This document shows positions 15,764-23,031 of a DNA stretch of 29,243 bases, piece after piece (within the stretch, counting starts at the first letter, position 1; every line of letters begins with the position of its first letter). The stretch lies in IMG/VR virus record IMGVR_UViG_3300009285_002240, positions 1-29,243 of that record, one strand, 5' to 3'. The position numbers were made by a program, and so were the translations under genes. The notes beneath the pieces are model-generated. The model was given only the letters and a program-made list of their open reading frames with translations, searched no databases and was not told the DNA's origin. This DNA is from a virus.

Positions 15764-15963
15764 CAGCCTACGAATATCTTAAATCCTTACCTAGAGAATA
15801 TATACCTAGAAACCCAAGCAATAGTGAACTATGGAGGTGGCTAGCAAATCGCTCAATAGCAATTAATGGAAAAACACCTGTGCCTAAAGAAGAAATTGAA
15901 TTCCCGATAAATAAATTAGTGTTTTTTCATAATGACAAGAAAGTGACATTATGCTATGAATAA
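15760..15963 (+). CDS. Small protein with S4-like RWLxNxxIxING pattern
   Basis: A 67-residue protein with NSELWRWLANRSIAINGKTP (residues 20-39) and INKLVFFHNDKKVTLCY. Small phage proteins with SELRRWL...INGxxPxPxEEI...LVFFPxGKRxTTL are common, and the pattern recalls the S4 RNA-binding fold. Sited inside the sugar cassette by 4-base overlaps, but no link with sugar chemistry is evident. AT content rises here. Confidence 0.65.
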   Translation: MTAYEYLKSLPREYIPRNPSNSELWRWLANRSIAINGKTPVPKEEIEFPINKLVFFHNDKKVTLCYE

Positions 15964-16054
15964 ACTAAAGCATTGGTTATTTATTATCTATGCTTATTTT
16001 GACCCTATCGGTGCTATGTGTCACCTAAAAAATGACATTGATAAACGACTATGA
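15956..16054 (+). CDS. Possible 32-residue peptide
   Basis: ATG at 15956 overlaps the previous stop. The product starts MNKLKHWLFIIYAYFDPIGA and ends LKNDIDKRL, with one short hydrophobic stretch. It overlaps the next start by 4 bases. The ATGA-type coupling on both sides is the only support. Function unknown. Confidence 0.45.
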   Translation: MNKLKHWLFIIYAYFDPIGAMCHLKNDIDKRL

Positions 16055-16227
16055 AAATATTAGGCTTATTTTTATTTGCAGGCTGTTATATGGCAGTAGT
16101 TTGGGGATTGTTTAGTTTTGTAGTTTGGATTTTTGATGATACGTTTACAATATTTCCCTTTATTTTTGCCTGGCTTATAACCACTCCTTTTTGTATGTGT
16201 TTAGGTTATGTGGCAGGTACCAAATGA
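16051..16227 (+). CDS. Small two-helix membrane protein
   Basis: A 58-residue, very hydrophobic protein: helix 1 ILGLFLFAGCYMAVVWGLF (residues 3-21) and helix 2 around FPFIFAWLITTPFCMCLGY. It overlaps the preceding stop and, by ATGA, the cytidylyltransferase start at 16224. A membrane protein inside the sugar cassette could anchor an enzyme or act in sugar transfer, but nothing specific is recognised. Confidence 0.6.
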   Translation: MKILGLFLFAGCYMAVVWGLFSFVVWIFDDTFTIFPFIFAWLITTPFCMCLGYVAGTK

Positions 16228-16766
16228 AAACCGTAGTCGCCATTACTTCAAGATGGAACTCTCTAAGACTCCCCGGCAAGGCTCTTAAAAAGATAAATGG
16301 TAAGCCTTTAATCAGGCATATCGTAGACCGGGCGAGACAGGCTAAGGTTGATGAAGTGGTTGTAGCTACGACTCTTAATTCCCCCTCGATTATAACCTAC
16401 TGCCAAAACCACGATATACCCTATTATGCCTATCAGGATGATGAAAACGTACTGGGGAGGCTTGTAGCGGTTGCAGATGCCTATGGCGCAGAGATCATCA
16501 TCTATTTATGGGGAGACTGCCCGTTTATCAATCCTGAAAAGATAGACGCCGGCTTAAAGTACTTCTCAATCTCACAGGATTATTTTTTCGATATGTCCCA
16601 ACCGATGGCGATAATGAAAACTGAATTACTAATGGAACTAAATAGAATTCACCTTTCAAGACACAAAATGGAATACATCCACGAGTACATGTTGAAGAAC
16701 TGCGTGAGACCAGTTTGCGAAATAAATACGATGGAGGATTTAAAAAAAGCCAATGCAATATTGTAA
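16224..16766 (+). CDS. SpsF/NeuA-type cytidylyltransferase
   Basis: A 180-residue nucleotidyltransferase. Motif SRWNSLRLPGKALKKINGKP (residues 9-28) is the CTP-binding loop of the SpsF/KdsB/NeuA/PseF group; YLWGDCPFINPEKID carries the Mg-binding Asp. These enzymes load an acidic sugar (nonulosonic or Kdo-like) onto CMP. At 180 residues it is shorter than usual (about 230-250), so the C-terminal dimerisation part is reduced. The exact substrate is unknown, and no NeuB-type synthase is visible to supply it. ATG 16224 overlaps the previous stop by 4 bases and the end overlaps the next gene by 14. Confidence 0.85.
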   Translation: MKTVVAITSRWNSLRLPGKALKKINGKPLIRHIVDRARQAKVDEVVVATTLNSPSIITYCQNHDIPYYAYQDDENVLGRLVAVADAYGAEIIIYLWGDCPFINPEKIDAGLKYFSISQDYFFDMSQPMAIMKTELLMELNRIHLSRHKMEYIHEYMLKNCVRPVCEINTMEDLKKANAIL

Positions 16767-17865
16767 AAGATGTGTTCAGTCCGATACTCGGCCGGGGATT
16801 GTCTTTAAAGATGGTGTCTGCGGAGCCTGTCTATATGAGGACGAAAAGATAAAGATCGACTGGAAGTCCAGAGAGAAACAACTCCAAAGAATAGCCGATG
16901 CCGCCCACTACCAGAATAAAGATTATGACTGCGTATTGGGGGTTTCAGGCGGTAAGGACTCCACCTATACGGCTCTCTATGCAAGGAACAAGCTGAATCT
17001 CAAGTGCCTCCTGGTCAATAACGAGCCTGAAGGTATTACGGAAATAGGGAAGCACAACATTGAGAATCTAATTAACCTGGGATTCGATGTAATCAAGGTC
17101 CGCCCCAATCCTCAAATCCTTAAGAGTATGATCAAGCGGGACTTCTACAAATATTTGAACCCGGTCAAGATTACAGAATACGCCTTGTGGTCGAGCGCTT
17201 ACATCATTGCGGATAAATTCAACATACCGTTAATCATTCAAGGTGAGAATCCCGCCTTGACTCTGGGTGTATCAAACGGTCTGCCTTCGGATGATAACGC
17301 CCTTAACGCCGATAAACAGAACACATTGAAAGACGGCTGGTTTCAATACTGCGATACCGTAAGTGAAAGGGATTTATTCCTTTACCATTACGACACACCT
17401 TCCTTAAGGACAAAGACAAAAGCTGTCTGGTTTCAATACTACGATAAGGATTGGAGCCCCAATCATAATGCTGAAGTGGCCATAAACCATGGACTCTATA
17501 CCAGAGACAATATAGTTGGTGGTTTCAACCCCGAAGACATAGGCACTTACGTACCTTACGCTCAACTGGATTCTGATTTAGTCCAGGTAAACCAGATGTT
17601 CAAATACCTTAAATTCGGATTCGGACAGTGTACCGATTACTGTTGTTATGACATACGGGAAGGTAAACTTAAAAGAGAGGCTGCCTGGGACTTATTAGAG
17701 AAGTATGACGGCAAGTGCGCCGGGAGATATATTCAAAAGTTCTGCGATTATATCGGGATTACTGTTGATGAAATGTGGCGGGTAGTCGATACATTCGTCA
17801 ATCCAAATCTTTTCAAAAAGGAAGGTGGTAAATGGATCAAACGCTTCTCGTATCCGGTGAACTAA
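16753..17865 (+). CDS. N-acetyl sugar amidotransferase (PseA/WbpG/LfnD type)
   Basis: A 370-residue enzyme. Four N-terminal cysteines (C4, C7, C23, C26) form a zinc site; the PP-loop ATP pyrophosphatase motif SGGKDS is at residues 65-70. Family members convert an acetamido group to acetamidino on pseudaminic/legionaminic acids or on ManNAcA-type sugars, using ATP and ammonia. Some need HisH/HisF-like partners to deliver ammonia; none is visible here. A second Cys group (CTDYCC) lies near residue 295. This is the most diagnostic gene for a nonulosonic or acetamidino-sugar pathway. The full length is in the usual range. Confidence 0.92.
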   Translation: MQYCKRCVQSDTRPGIVFKDGVCGACLYEDEKIKIDWKSREKQLQRIADAAHYQNKDYDCVLGVSGGKDSTYTALYARNKLNLKCLLVNNEPEGITEIGKHNIENLINLGFDVIKVRPNPQILKSMIKRDFYKYLNPVKITEYALWSSAYIIADKFNIPLIIQGENPALTLGVSNGLPSDDNALNADKQNTLKDGWFQYCDTVSERDLFLYHYDTPSLRTKTKAVWFQYYDKDWSPNHNAEVAINHGLYTRDNIVGGFNPEDIGTYVPYAQLDSDLVQVNQMFKYLKFGFGQCTDYCCYDIREGKLKREAAWDLLEKYDGKCAGRYIQKFCDYIGITVDEMWRVVDTFVNPNLFKKEGGKWIKRFSYPVN

Positions 17866-17879
17866 GTTGGGAGGAGTTT

Positions 17880-18212
17880 ATGCAATACAAAAGGGCGCTC
17901 ATAGTAACCGAAGTAAAAGACAATTCAGGCCACGAGCATGACTTCATAGGTACGGTAGGTGGTGAGGTTATCGGCAGGGCGGAACTCTTAATCGATAAGG
18001 AAAAGAATGAAGCTGAATTCAGGATTCATTTACTACCGGAGTGGCAAAGCAAGGGATACGGATACGAACTCACCAAGTTTACAGTAGAAAAGGGACTTAC
18101 CTACCTAAATAGAATCTGGTTAGGTTTTGAAGAAGAAAATTATAGAGCGCAAAAGCTCTATGAGAGCGTAGGTTTCAAATACACCGTTCACAGGATGGAA
18201 ATACATGCTTAG
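17880..18212 (+). CDS. GNAT acetyltransferase
   Basis: A 110-residue compact GNAT. The acetyl-CoA loop QSKGYGYELTKF matches Q/R-x-x-G-x-G, followed by the NYRAQKLYESVGF motif B. ATG 17880 is chosen because GGGAGGAG precedes it and it lies after the previous stop; an in-frame ATG at 17832 would overlap the amidotransferase. It overlaps the next GNAT by 8 bases. Substrate is unknown; a different amino-sugar position from the other two GNATs is possible. Confidence 0.82.
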   Translation: MQYKRALIVTEVKDNSGHEHDFIGTVGGEVIGRAELLIDKEKNEAEFRIHLLPEWQSKGYGYELTKFTVEKGLTYLNRIWLGFEEENYRAQKLYESVGFKYTVHRMEIHA

Positions 18213-18660
18213 GTTAAGAGAGGGCACTGATAACGATGCCTTATTAGTGATGACATGGCGTTCCAATCCAATCATCTATGCCGGTTTCTTAAAACAAACA
18301 TCACCTTTAACATGGGAAAATCATCTCACCTACTGGAAGAAACTCAAAAATTGGAAGCATTGGATTATCCTTTATGGTGAAGGAGAATATGAAAGACCAG
18401 TAGGGCAAATCAATATTCAGATGACTAACACTGACTGTCCTGAAATCGGATATTTCATAGGCGAGATTCCATTATGGGGAAGGGGAATTGCTACAGCATC
18501 TCTTAAATTAGTCCTGAACGAAATAAAGAAATTAGGATTCAATTATGTCTGCGCCGATATTAAAGAGGACAATCTTTCTTCAATAAAGGTTGTTGAGAAA
18601 TTAGGATTCAAATCTCATAACGGCAGGGACGGATTGAAAGGCTTTATTAAATCACTATGA
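18205..18660 (+). CDS. GNAT acetyltransferase (RimJ/PseH-like)
   Basis: A 151-residue GNAT. LRLREGTDNDALLVMTWRSN is the first strand/helix, EIGYFIGEIPLWGRGIATAS holds the RGIAT acetyl-CoA loop, and DIKEDNLSSIKVVEKLGF is motif B. It resembles the product at 13660 (both have the TWR/AWRN-P and IGE-W-G pattern), suggesting paralogues. It could acetylate the 4-amino sugar made by the aminotransferase that follows, which it overlaps by 4 bases. Confidence 0.87.
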   Translation: MLRLREGTDNDALLVMTWRSNPIIYAGFLKQTSPLTWENHLTYWKKLKNWKHWIILYGEGEYERPVGQINIQMTNTDCPEIGYFIGEIPLWGRGIATASLKLVLNEIKKLGFNYVCADIKEDNLSSIKVVEKLGFKSHNGRDGLKGFIKSL

Positions 18661-19712
18661 TAAACGATATTATCAACATCATAGAGTCCGGCAAGTTATC
18701 CGGCTTTCGCGGAACTCCCGAAGGTCATAATGGTGGTTATTGGGTTCAAGCTTTGGAGGAAGCGTTTAAGGAATACTTCAAAGTCAAACACGCCATATCA
18801 ATGAATTCTGCAACCGCCTGTCTACATAGTGCGGTGGTGGCAGCAAGTTATAATGCAGGAAAGTTCTTAACTTATGTCACTCCTTATTCTTTTAGTTCAA
18901 GTGTTTCTTGTGTTTTGATGGCACAATGTACGCCTAAATTTGGGGATATAGATGAGGATACCTTTAATTTATTACCGATAGACAGATTTTTTATTATTTC
19001 TATTCCCGTTCATTTAATGGGGCATCCTTGTGACCTTGATGAATTCATGGCTAATTTTATTATCGAAGACGCGTCCCAAGCCATCGGAGCAGAGTACAAG
19101 AGTAGGAAAGTTGGGACTATCGGGGACTGCGGTATCTTTTCCTTTAACCAATCCAAGCAAATTAGTTGTGGTGAAGGCGGGATGCTGATTACTAATAATG
19201 ATTACATAGCCAGGGTGTGCCGAGCCATGAGAAATCACGGAGAAGTTTCTGACCCTGATCTTAAAATTGTAGGCTATAATTACCGTCTGGGAGAAATAGA
19301 AGCCCGTATAGTTCTGGAGCAATTCAAGCACCTCGATGAAAACCTGGCCTACAGGAACGAATTGGCTCAATACATGACCTCGAGGATAATTGAGATAGAC
19401 GGGTTAATCCCTCCAAAGGTCATGCCCTACTGCACAAAACACGCCTGGTACACTTACGCAGTCAGGTATTTGAGAAAAGACATGCACAGGAATGAATTCC
19501 AAAGGGAAATGATGAACCGTGGTATTTACTTCGGGGCTGGTTATGTAACCCCCATTTATCATCAGCCGATTTACAATATCAGAGAACCTATTTGTCCTGT
19601 AGCTGAAAGAATGTACAAGGATGAGTTAATGGTATTCGACTGGTTGAAAACAGGCAAAACTAAAAAAGACGTGGACAAAGCGATAGATACGGCCAAAGCT
19701 ATTTTAAAGTGA
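18657..19712 (+). CDS. DegT/DnrJ/EryC1-family PLP aminotransferase (sugar nucleotide)
   Basis: A 351-residue aminotransferase. D138 in IIEDASQAIGAEY binds the PLP ring nitrogen, and K167 in FSFNQSKQISCGEGG forms the PLP Schiff base. RLGEIEARIVLEQ near residue 210 is the usual family helix. This family aminates keto-sugar nucleotides, PseC being the example after PseB. With the dehydratase at 14954 and GNATs it gives an acetamido-dideoxy sugar route. Last gene of the cassette; a promoter-terminator unit follows. Length is slightly under the usual 370-400. Confidence 0.92.
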   Translation: MINDIINIIESGKLSGFRGTPEGHNGGYWVQALEEAFKEYFKVKHAISMNSATACLHSAVVAASYNAGKFLTYVTPYSFSSSVSCVLMAQCTPKFGDIDEDTFNLLPIDRFFIISIPVHLMGHPCDLDEFMANFIIEDASQAIGAEYKSRKVGTIGDCGIFSFNQSKQISCGEGGMLITNNDYIARVCRAMRNHGEVSDPDLKIVGYNYRLGEIEARIVLEQFKHLDENLAYRNELAQYMTSRIIEIDGLIPPKVMPYCTKHAWYTYAVRYLRKDMHRNEFQREMMNRGIYFGAGYVTPIYHQPIYNIREPICPVAERMYKDELMVFDWLKTGKTKKDVDKAIDTAKAILK

Positions 19713-19748
19713 TACACGATTGGAAATTGGGTGTGCGTAAATTCATTG

Positions 19749-19757
19749 TGGTAAAAT
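19749..19757 (+). promoter_or_regulatory. Extended -10 promoter just before a terminator
   Basis: TGGTAAAAT (hexamer 19752-19757) matches the TGTGnTAAAATA sequences at 1452 and 10607. Transcription would begin near 19764 and meet the terminator at 19780-19806, giving an RNA of about 43 bases unless read through into the tail genes. Confidence 0.45.
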
Positions 19758-19779
19758 AAAGGTAGGGGCTTACTGATAA

Positions 19780-19806
19780 ACAGGTGCTAACCACACCTGT
19801 TTTTTT
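19780..19806 (+). terminator. Intrinsic terminator between sugar cassette and tail genes
   Basis: Stem ACAGGTG (19780-19786), 7-base loop, CACCTGT (19794-19800), then a run of T to 19806. It ends the cassette transcript and also stops the promoter 25 bases upstream. The flanks (ACTGATAAACAGG before, TTTTTTATTG after) match those of the terminator at 10805. Confidence 0.87.
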
Positions 19807-19820
19807 ATTGGAGAAATAAT

Positions 19821-20207
19821 ATGCCGCTTTATGAGTACGATTGCGAGTGCGGGAGATTTGAGAGCTTCAGGAGTGATAGATGTCCCGTATGCGGACACTC
19901 AGGGAAAAAACTCTTATCCGTTCCAGCATTAATAAAAGTATATTACGGCGAAAGTCTGCCTCTGGGGAATAAATCAAGAGGTAGATTCATACCACCCGAA
20001 GGAAACAGGGCCGGGATTTTAGTCCCTTCTTTCGGAGCGTTAGAAAAAGAAGAGGTTGATTATCTCGCCGAGGCTTCTTTGGAGAAGGAAAAAACAAGAG
20101 TAAGAAAGAGCGAACAAAAAGAGGCTTTGGAGAATGTAACTAAAATACTTTTGAATACACCACATGGGCAGAGGGGTAAAAAATTAAAAGAGATAGGAGG
20201 TAATTAA
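19821..20207 (+). CDS. FmdB-like zinc-ribbon protein
   Basis: A 128-residue protein opening MPLYEYDCECG with C8, C10, C21 and C24, the zinc-ribbon pattern of FmdB-type regulatory proteins (usual MPxYEYxC). A low-complexity middle and a charged coiled-coil end (LAEASLEKEKTRVRKSEQKE) follow. TTGGAG precedes the ATG. It is the first gene after the terminator. Such proteins recur in phage structural clusters. Role unknown; possibly late-gene regulation or assembly. Confidence 0.75.
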   Translation: MPLYEYDCECGRFESFRSDRCPVCGHSGKKLLSVPALIKVYYGESLPLGNKSRGRFIPPEGNRAGILVPSFGALEKEEVDYLAEASLEKEKTRVRKSEQKEALENVTKILLNTPHGQRGKKLKEIGGN

Positions 20208-20208
20208 G

Positions 20209-20520
20209 ATGGGTGTAAATTGTCTGGAATATTCAACTCTAACAGTATCAAGTTCTTCACAAGTCCTATCAACAACCTGCTCACCAGCCATGCCCCCCGG
20301 TACACATGGGGCGATGATTGTCTGTGAAGATGAGCAATGGAGGTACAGGTTGGATGGGACAGCCCCGACAGCTACAGAAGGCAGATTAGTAGAAGCTGGC
20401 GAGGAAATAAAATTTGATTCATGGACAGCTCCGGGGAATAACTGGAAGTCTGTTCTAAAAGCTATGCGGGTTATAAGGGTGGTAAATGATGGGGCTTTAA
20501 AAGTCCACTGGTTTGACTAA
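20209..20520 (+). CDS. Small beta-sandwich virion protein candidate
   Basis: A 103-residue beta-rich protein with WRYRLDGTAPTATEGRLVEA and AMRVIRVVNDGALKVHWFD at the end. Short proteins with YxLDGTxPTxTxGxxLxxG and a final I-x-V-x-Y/W-F strand are common near phage tail or head genes. A strong AGGAGGT lies before the ATG. A structural accessory role is inferred. Confidence 0.65.
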   Translation: MGVNCLEYSTLTVSSSSQVLSTTCSPAMPPGTHGAMIVCEDEQWRYRLDGTAPTATEGRLVEAGEEIKFDSWTAPGNNWKSVLKAMRVIRVVNDGALKVHWFD

Positions 20521-20533
20521 GTAGGAGGTTATT

Positions 20534-21028
20534 ATGAGAAACGAAGCAGTAGTACATATCGAGCATCCTTTCGGTAAGGGGACATTAAGGAGCGGTGGTT
20601 CTCAATACTGTGCTGAAGTTGCTGACTCTACGGGTTCTACCGCCACTTGGGTAGAGGTAGAAGCCACAACCATAGAACCTCCGGCGAGGGGTAAGTTAGT
20701 AGAACTGGAGATCGCTGTTACCTGGTCTCAAAAGAATTCGTCCACAGGTTCTTTTGTTAACGGGAGAATCGTAGCACGGAATAAAGACGGCACATACATA
20801 TCAATTATAGATACCGGCACATCACCCGCTACAAGTGCTGATTATGTTCAGGATGCCGCAGGTTCAACAGTCTACGTAGAACATAACTACTCCGGATATG
20901 TCGCCACCACTTCTCTTTTAGACAGTGTACCTTTTGACGTAGCAGTTCAGGTTCAGAGAGAAGGCACCACCGGAATAGCGACAAGCAAGGTGAAATCTAG
21001 TTCTTATGTAAAAGCAACTTACAGATAG
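20534..21028 (+). CDS. Beta-rich virion protein candidate
   Basis: A 164-residue, Thr/Ser/Val-rich protein with alternating strand pattern (WVEVEATTIEPPARGKLVEL) and a basic C-terminus. AGGAGG precedes the ATG. The content suggests a jelly-roll or Ig-like structural protein. No motif is diagnostic. Confidence 0.65.
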   Translation: MRNEAVVHIEHPFGKGTLRSGGSQYCAEVADSTGSTATWVEVEATTIEPPARGKLVELEIAVTWSQKNSSTGSFVNGRIVARNKDGTYISIIDTGTSPATSADYVQDAAGSTVYVEHNYSGYVATTSLLDSVPFDVAVQVQREGTTGIATSKVKSSSYVKATYR

Positions 21029-21037
21029 GAATTTTTA

Positions 21038-21700
21038 ATGGACAATAAAACCCTATCGGTAATCTATAATCCTAGTTTAATTCTTTACCTTCCTTTGTGG
21101 AAAAGAGATGGCAATACGTTCCCTTCTGATGATTCCTTTGGACATTCTTGTTCAGTCACAGGAGCTACATGGGGAACTTTGGGGAGAACGTTTGACGGTA
21201 ACGACTACATTGATTGCGGAGGTGATGCGCAATTCACCTTTGCCGGAGATATGAGCGTTGATGCCTGGATAAAAACATCGACTACAGGTGCTTACCAGAA
21301 GCTAATCGGCAAAATGGCGTCTGGGCAATTCGAGTGGGGATTCCGAATCGATGACAACAATACAGCCAGGTTTGCCATCTATCAGAGCGATAGCACAGTC
21401 TATTCATCTGCCAACAGTTCCAATACCGTAACTGATAACAACTGGCATCATATAGCGGGAGTTTTTGATGATAATGTCAGCACTAAAATATACGTGGACG
21501 GCATCGAAAGGGGGTCGAGTACGTCTTTTGCAGGGACTAGAGGCGGTGATTTAGGCGCGGATGTAAATATAGGCAGACGAGCAGGATTAGCCGATTTATA
21601 TTTCACAGGAACAATCGGGGAAATCCGTCTTTACAATCGTAACCTGACAGTCTTAGAGATACAAAACCTTTATCGATTGACGAAATGGAGGTATCAATGA
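21038..21700 (+). CDS. LamG-type (concanavalin A-like) lectin virion protein
   Basis: A 220-residue single-domain protein. Residues about 50-212 fit Laminin_G_3: DYIDCGGDAQFTFAGDMSVDA, WIKTS, NWHHIAGVFDD, KIYVDGIERG, NIGRRAG, GTIGEIRLYNRNLTVLEIQN. Such domains bind glycans, so on a phage it may bind the host surface. It precedes the neck protein, overlapping it by 4 bases (ATGA). Confidence 0.87.
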   Translation: MDNKTLSVIYNPSLILYLPLWKRDGNTFPSDDSFGHSCSVTGATWGTLGRTFDGNDYIDCGGDAQFTFAGDMSVDAWIKTSTTGAYQKLIGKMASGQFEWGFRIDDNNTARFAIYQSDSTVYSSANSSNTVTDNNWHHIAGVFDDNVSTKIYVDGIERGSSTSFAGTRGGDLGADVNIGRRAGLADLYFTGTIGEIRLYNRNLTVLEIQNLYRLTKWRYQ

Positions 21701-23031
21701 GCCTGAATACAGATACCTACTTAGAGATAAAAAAATTCCTTGATGAAGCTCTTGGAGATAGTATTGAGGTCGATACTACAACGAATATCGGGGCGAATAA
21801 CACCATAGTTTCCACTCAATTAAAGGCTTATGACAAAGGAGAGACCGGCTATTTCGATGATTGGTGGGTGGATATAACCGAAGGGAATAACATCGCGGTT
21901 AAAAGACTTACTGGTTCAACTGCTTACGTCACGGCTACCGGAACATTGGTTGTTTACGGAGCGGCTTTAGCTGCCGAGACAGGGGCGGTCACTTTCAGGA
22001 TGCACCGGTTCGATCCCAACATAAAAGAGAACGCACTTAAAAGAGCCATCGAAGAAGTCTATCCCTCAATTCATAAAAAGGTAGACGATTTAACTATAGT
22101 CACCGGCAACATTTTACCGGATGGTCACTTCGAAAACTGGTCGAGTGCTACCGCATTAAATTTCTATACGACTACAAATATAACTTTAGCCAGGACTTCA
22201 ACAGCCGGCTTAACAAGAGGCGGCTACTATTCAGCCAAAGCTACAGCTGGGGCGGATAACGGGTATTTCTCCGTTCATTCAAACAACTACCCCAGACTTT
22301 TACAGCTGCAAGACCAGACGGTAGACTTTTACGTTCAAGCCTATCCAGAAGTGGCTAACGATGCTTCTATAGTCATCTATACGAAACAGGCTGACGGAAC
22401 CGCGCAAACACTAACCTCAACTACTACCTGTCCGGCAGGAGAGTTCACAAAGTTAAAACTAGAAACTCAAACTTTAAATGATGACTTGGTTGAGGTTGAG
22501 TTAAGATTTAAAGTAGCCACCAACACCAAATACGTTTATTTTGATGATGCCTATTTAAGCGGGATGAGGCTTTCGGAATACCTCTTGCCCCCTGATTTCA
22601 TTAACGGGAATCTAAGACAGGTGTTCGTGCAGACATATGGAATTTCAGACGAGATATTTTATGACCTGCATCCATTCCAGACAAGTTACCCGGGCGAACA
22701 AATCCCTTTTGAAATCATCGATAACGGCACGAATAAGTATTTGAAACTCCTGAATGACTGTTTAAGCGAACGAAGATTGAGACTGAAAGGCGATAAACCT
22801 CTTGAAAGTTTAAGCGCCTATACCGATACATTAACGATAGATTCCGAACGGATGCCTCTCTTAATCGCCAAAGCCAGGGAGATATTCTGGAAAAGGGAAT
22901 CTGCCGCCATTTCAGGTGAAGACAGAGCCAGATTAAAAGGTGAAGCGATGGAAGCTGAAAACGACTATAGAAAACTGTTGACTAAAATGCGGATGCCAAG
23001 AGATGTCGAGTATATCAGGAGAGCTTTGTAA
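21697..23031 (+). CDS. Neck/adaptor-like protein with an inserted carbohydrate-binding-type domain
   Basis: A 444-residue protein. The N-terminal 120 residues (helix, beta hairpin, then ENALKRAIEEVYPSIHKKV) and the C-terminal 150 (LPPDF, LRLKGDKPLESLSAYTDT, then a helix with EIFWKRESAA) look like one head-tail connector body. Between them, residues about 125-285 form a CBM_4_9-like beta-sandwich (NILPDGHFENWSSATALNFY to KYVYFDDAYLSG). ATG 21697 follows GGAGGT; an ATG at 21685 is less likely. It would join the portal to the tail. Confidence 0.65.
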   Translation: MSLNTDTYLEIKKFLDEALGDSIEVDTTTNIGANNTIVSTQLKAYDKGETGYFDDWWVDITEGNNIAVKRLTGSTAYVTATGTLVVYGAALAAETGAVTFRMHRFDPNIKENALKRAIEEVYPSIHKKVDDLTIVTGNILPDGHFENWSSATALNFYTTTNITLARTSTAGLTRGGYYSAKATAGADNGYFSVHSNNYPRLLQLQDQTVDFYVQAYPEVANDASIVIYTKQADGTAQTLTSTTTCPAGEFTKLKLETQTLNDDLVEVELRFKVATNTKYVYFDDAYLSGMRLSEYLLPPDFINGNLRQVFVQTYGISDEIFYDLHPFQTSYPGEQIPFEIIDNGTNKYLKLLNDCLSERRLRLKGDKPLESLSAYTDTLTIDSERMPLLIAKAREIFWKRESAAISGEDRARLKGEAMEAENDYRKLLTKMRMPRDVEYIRRAL

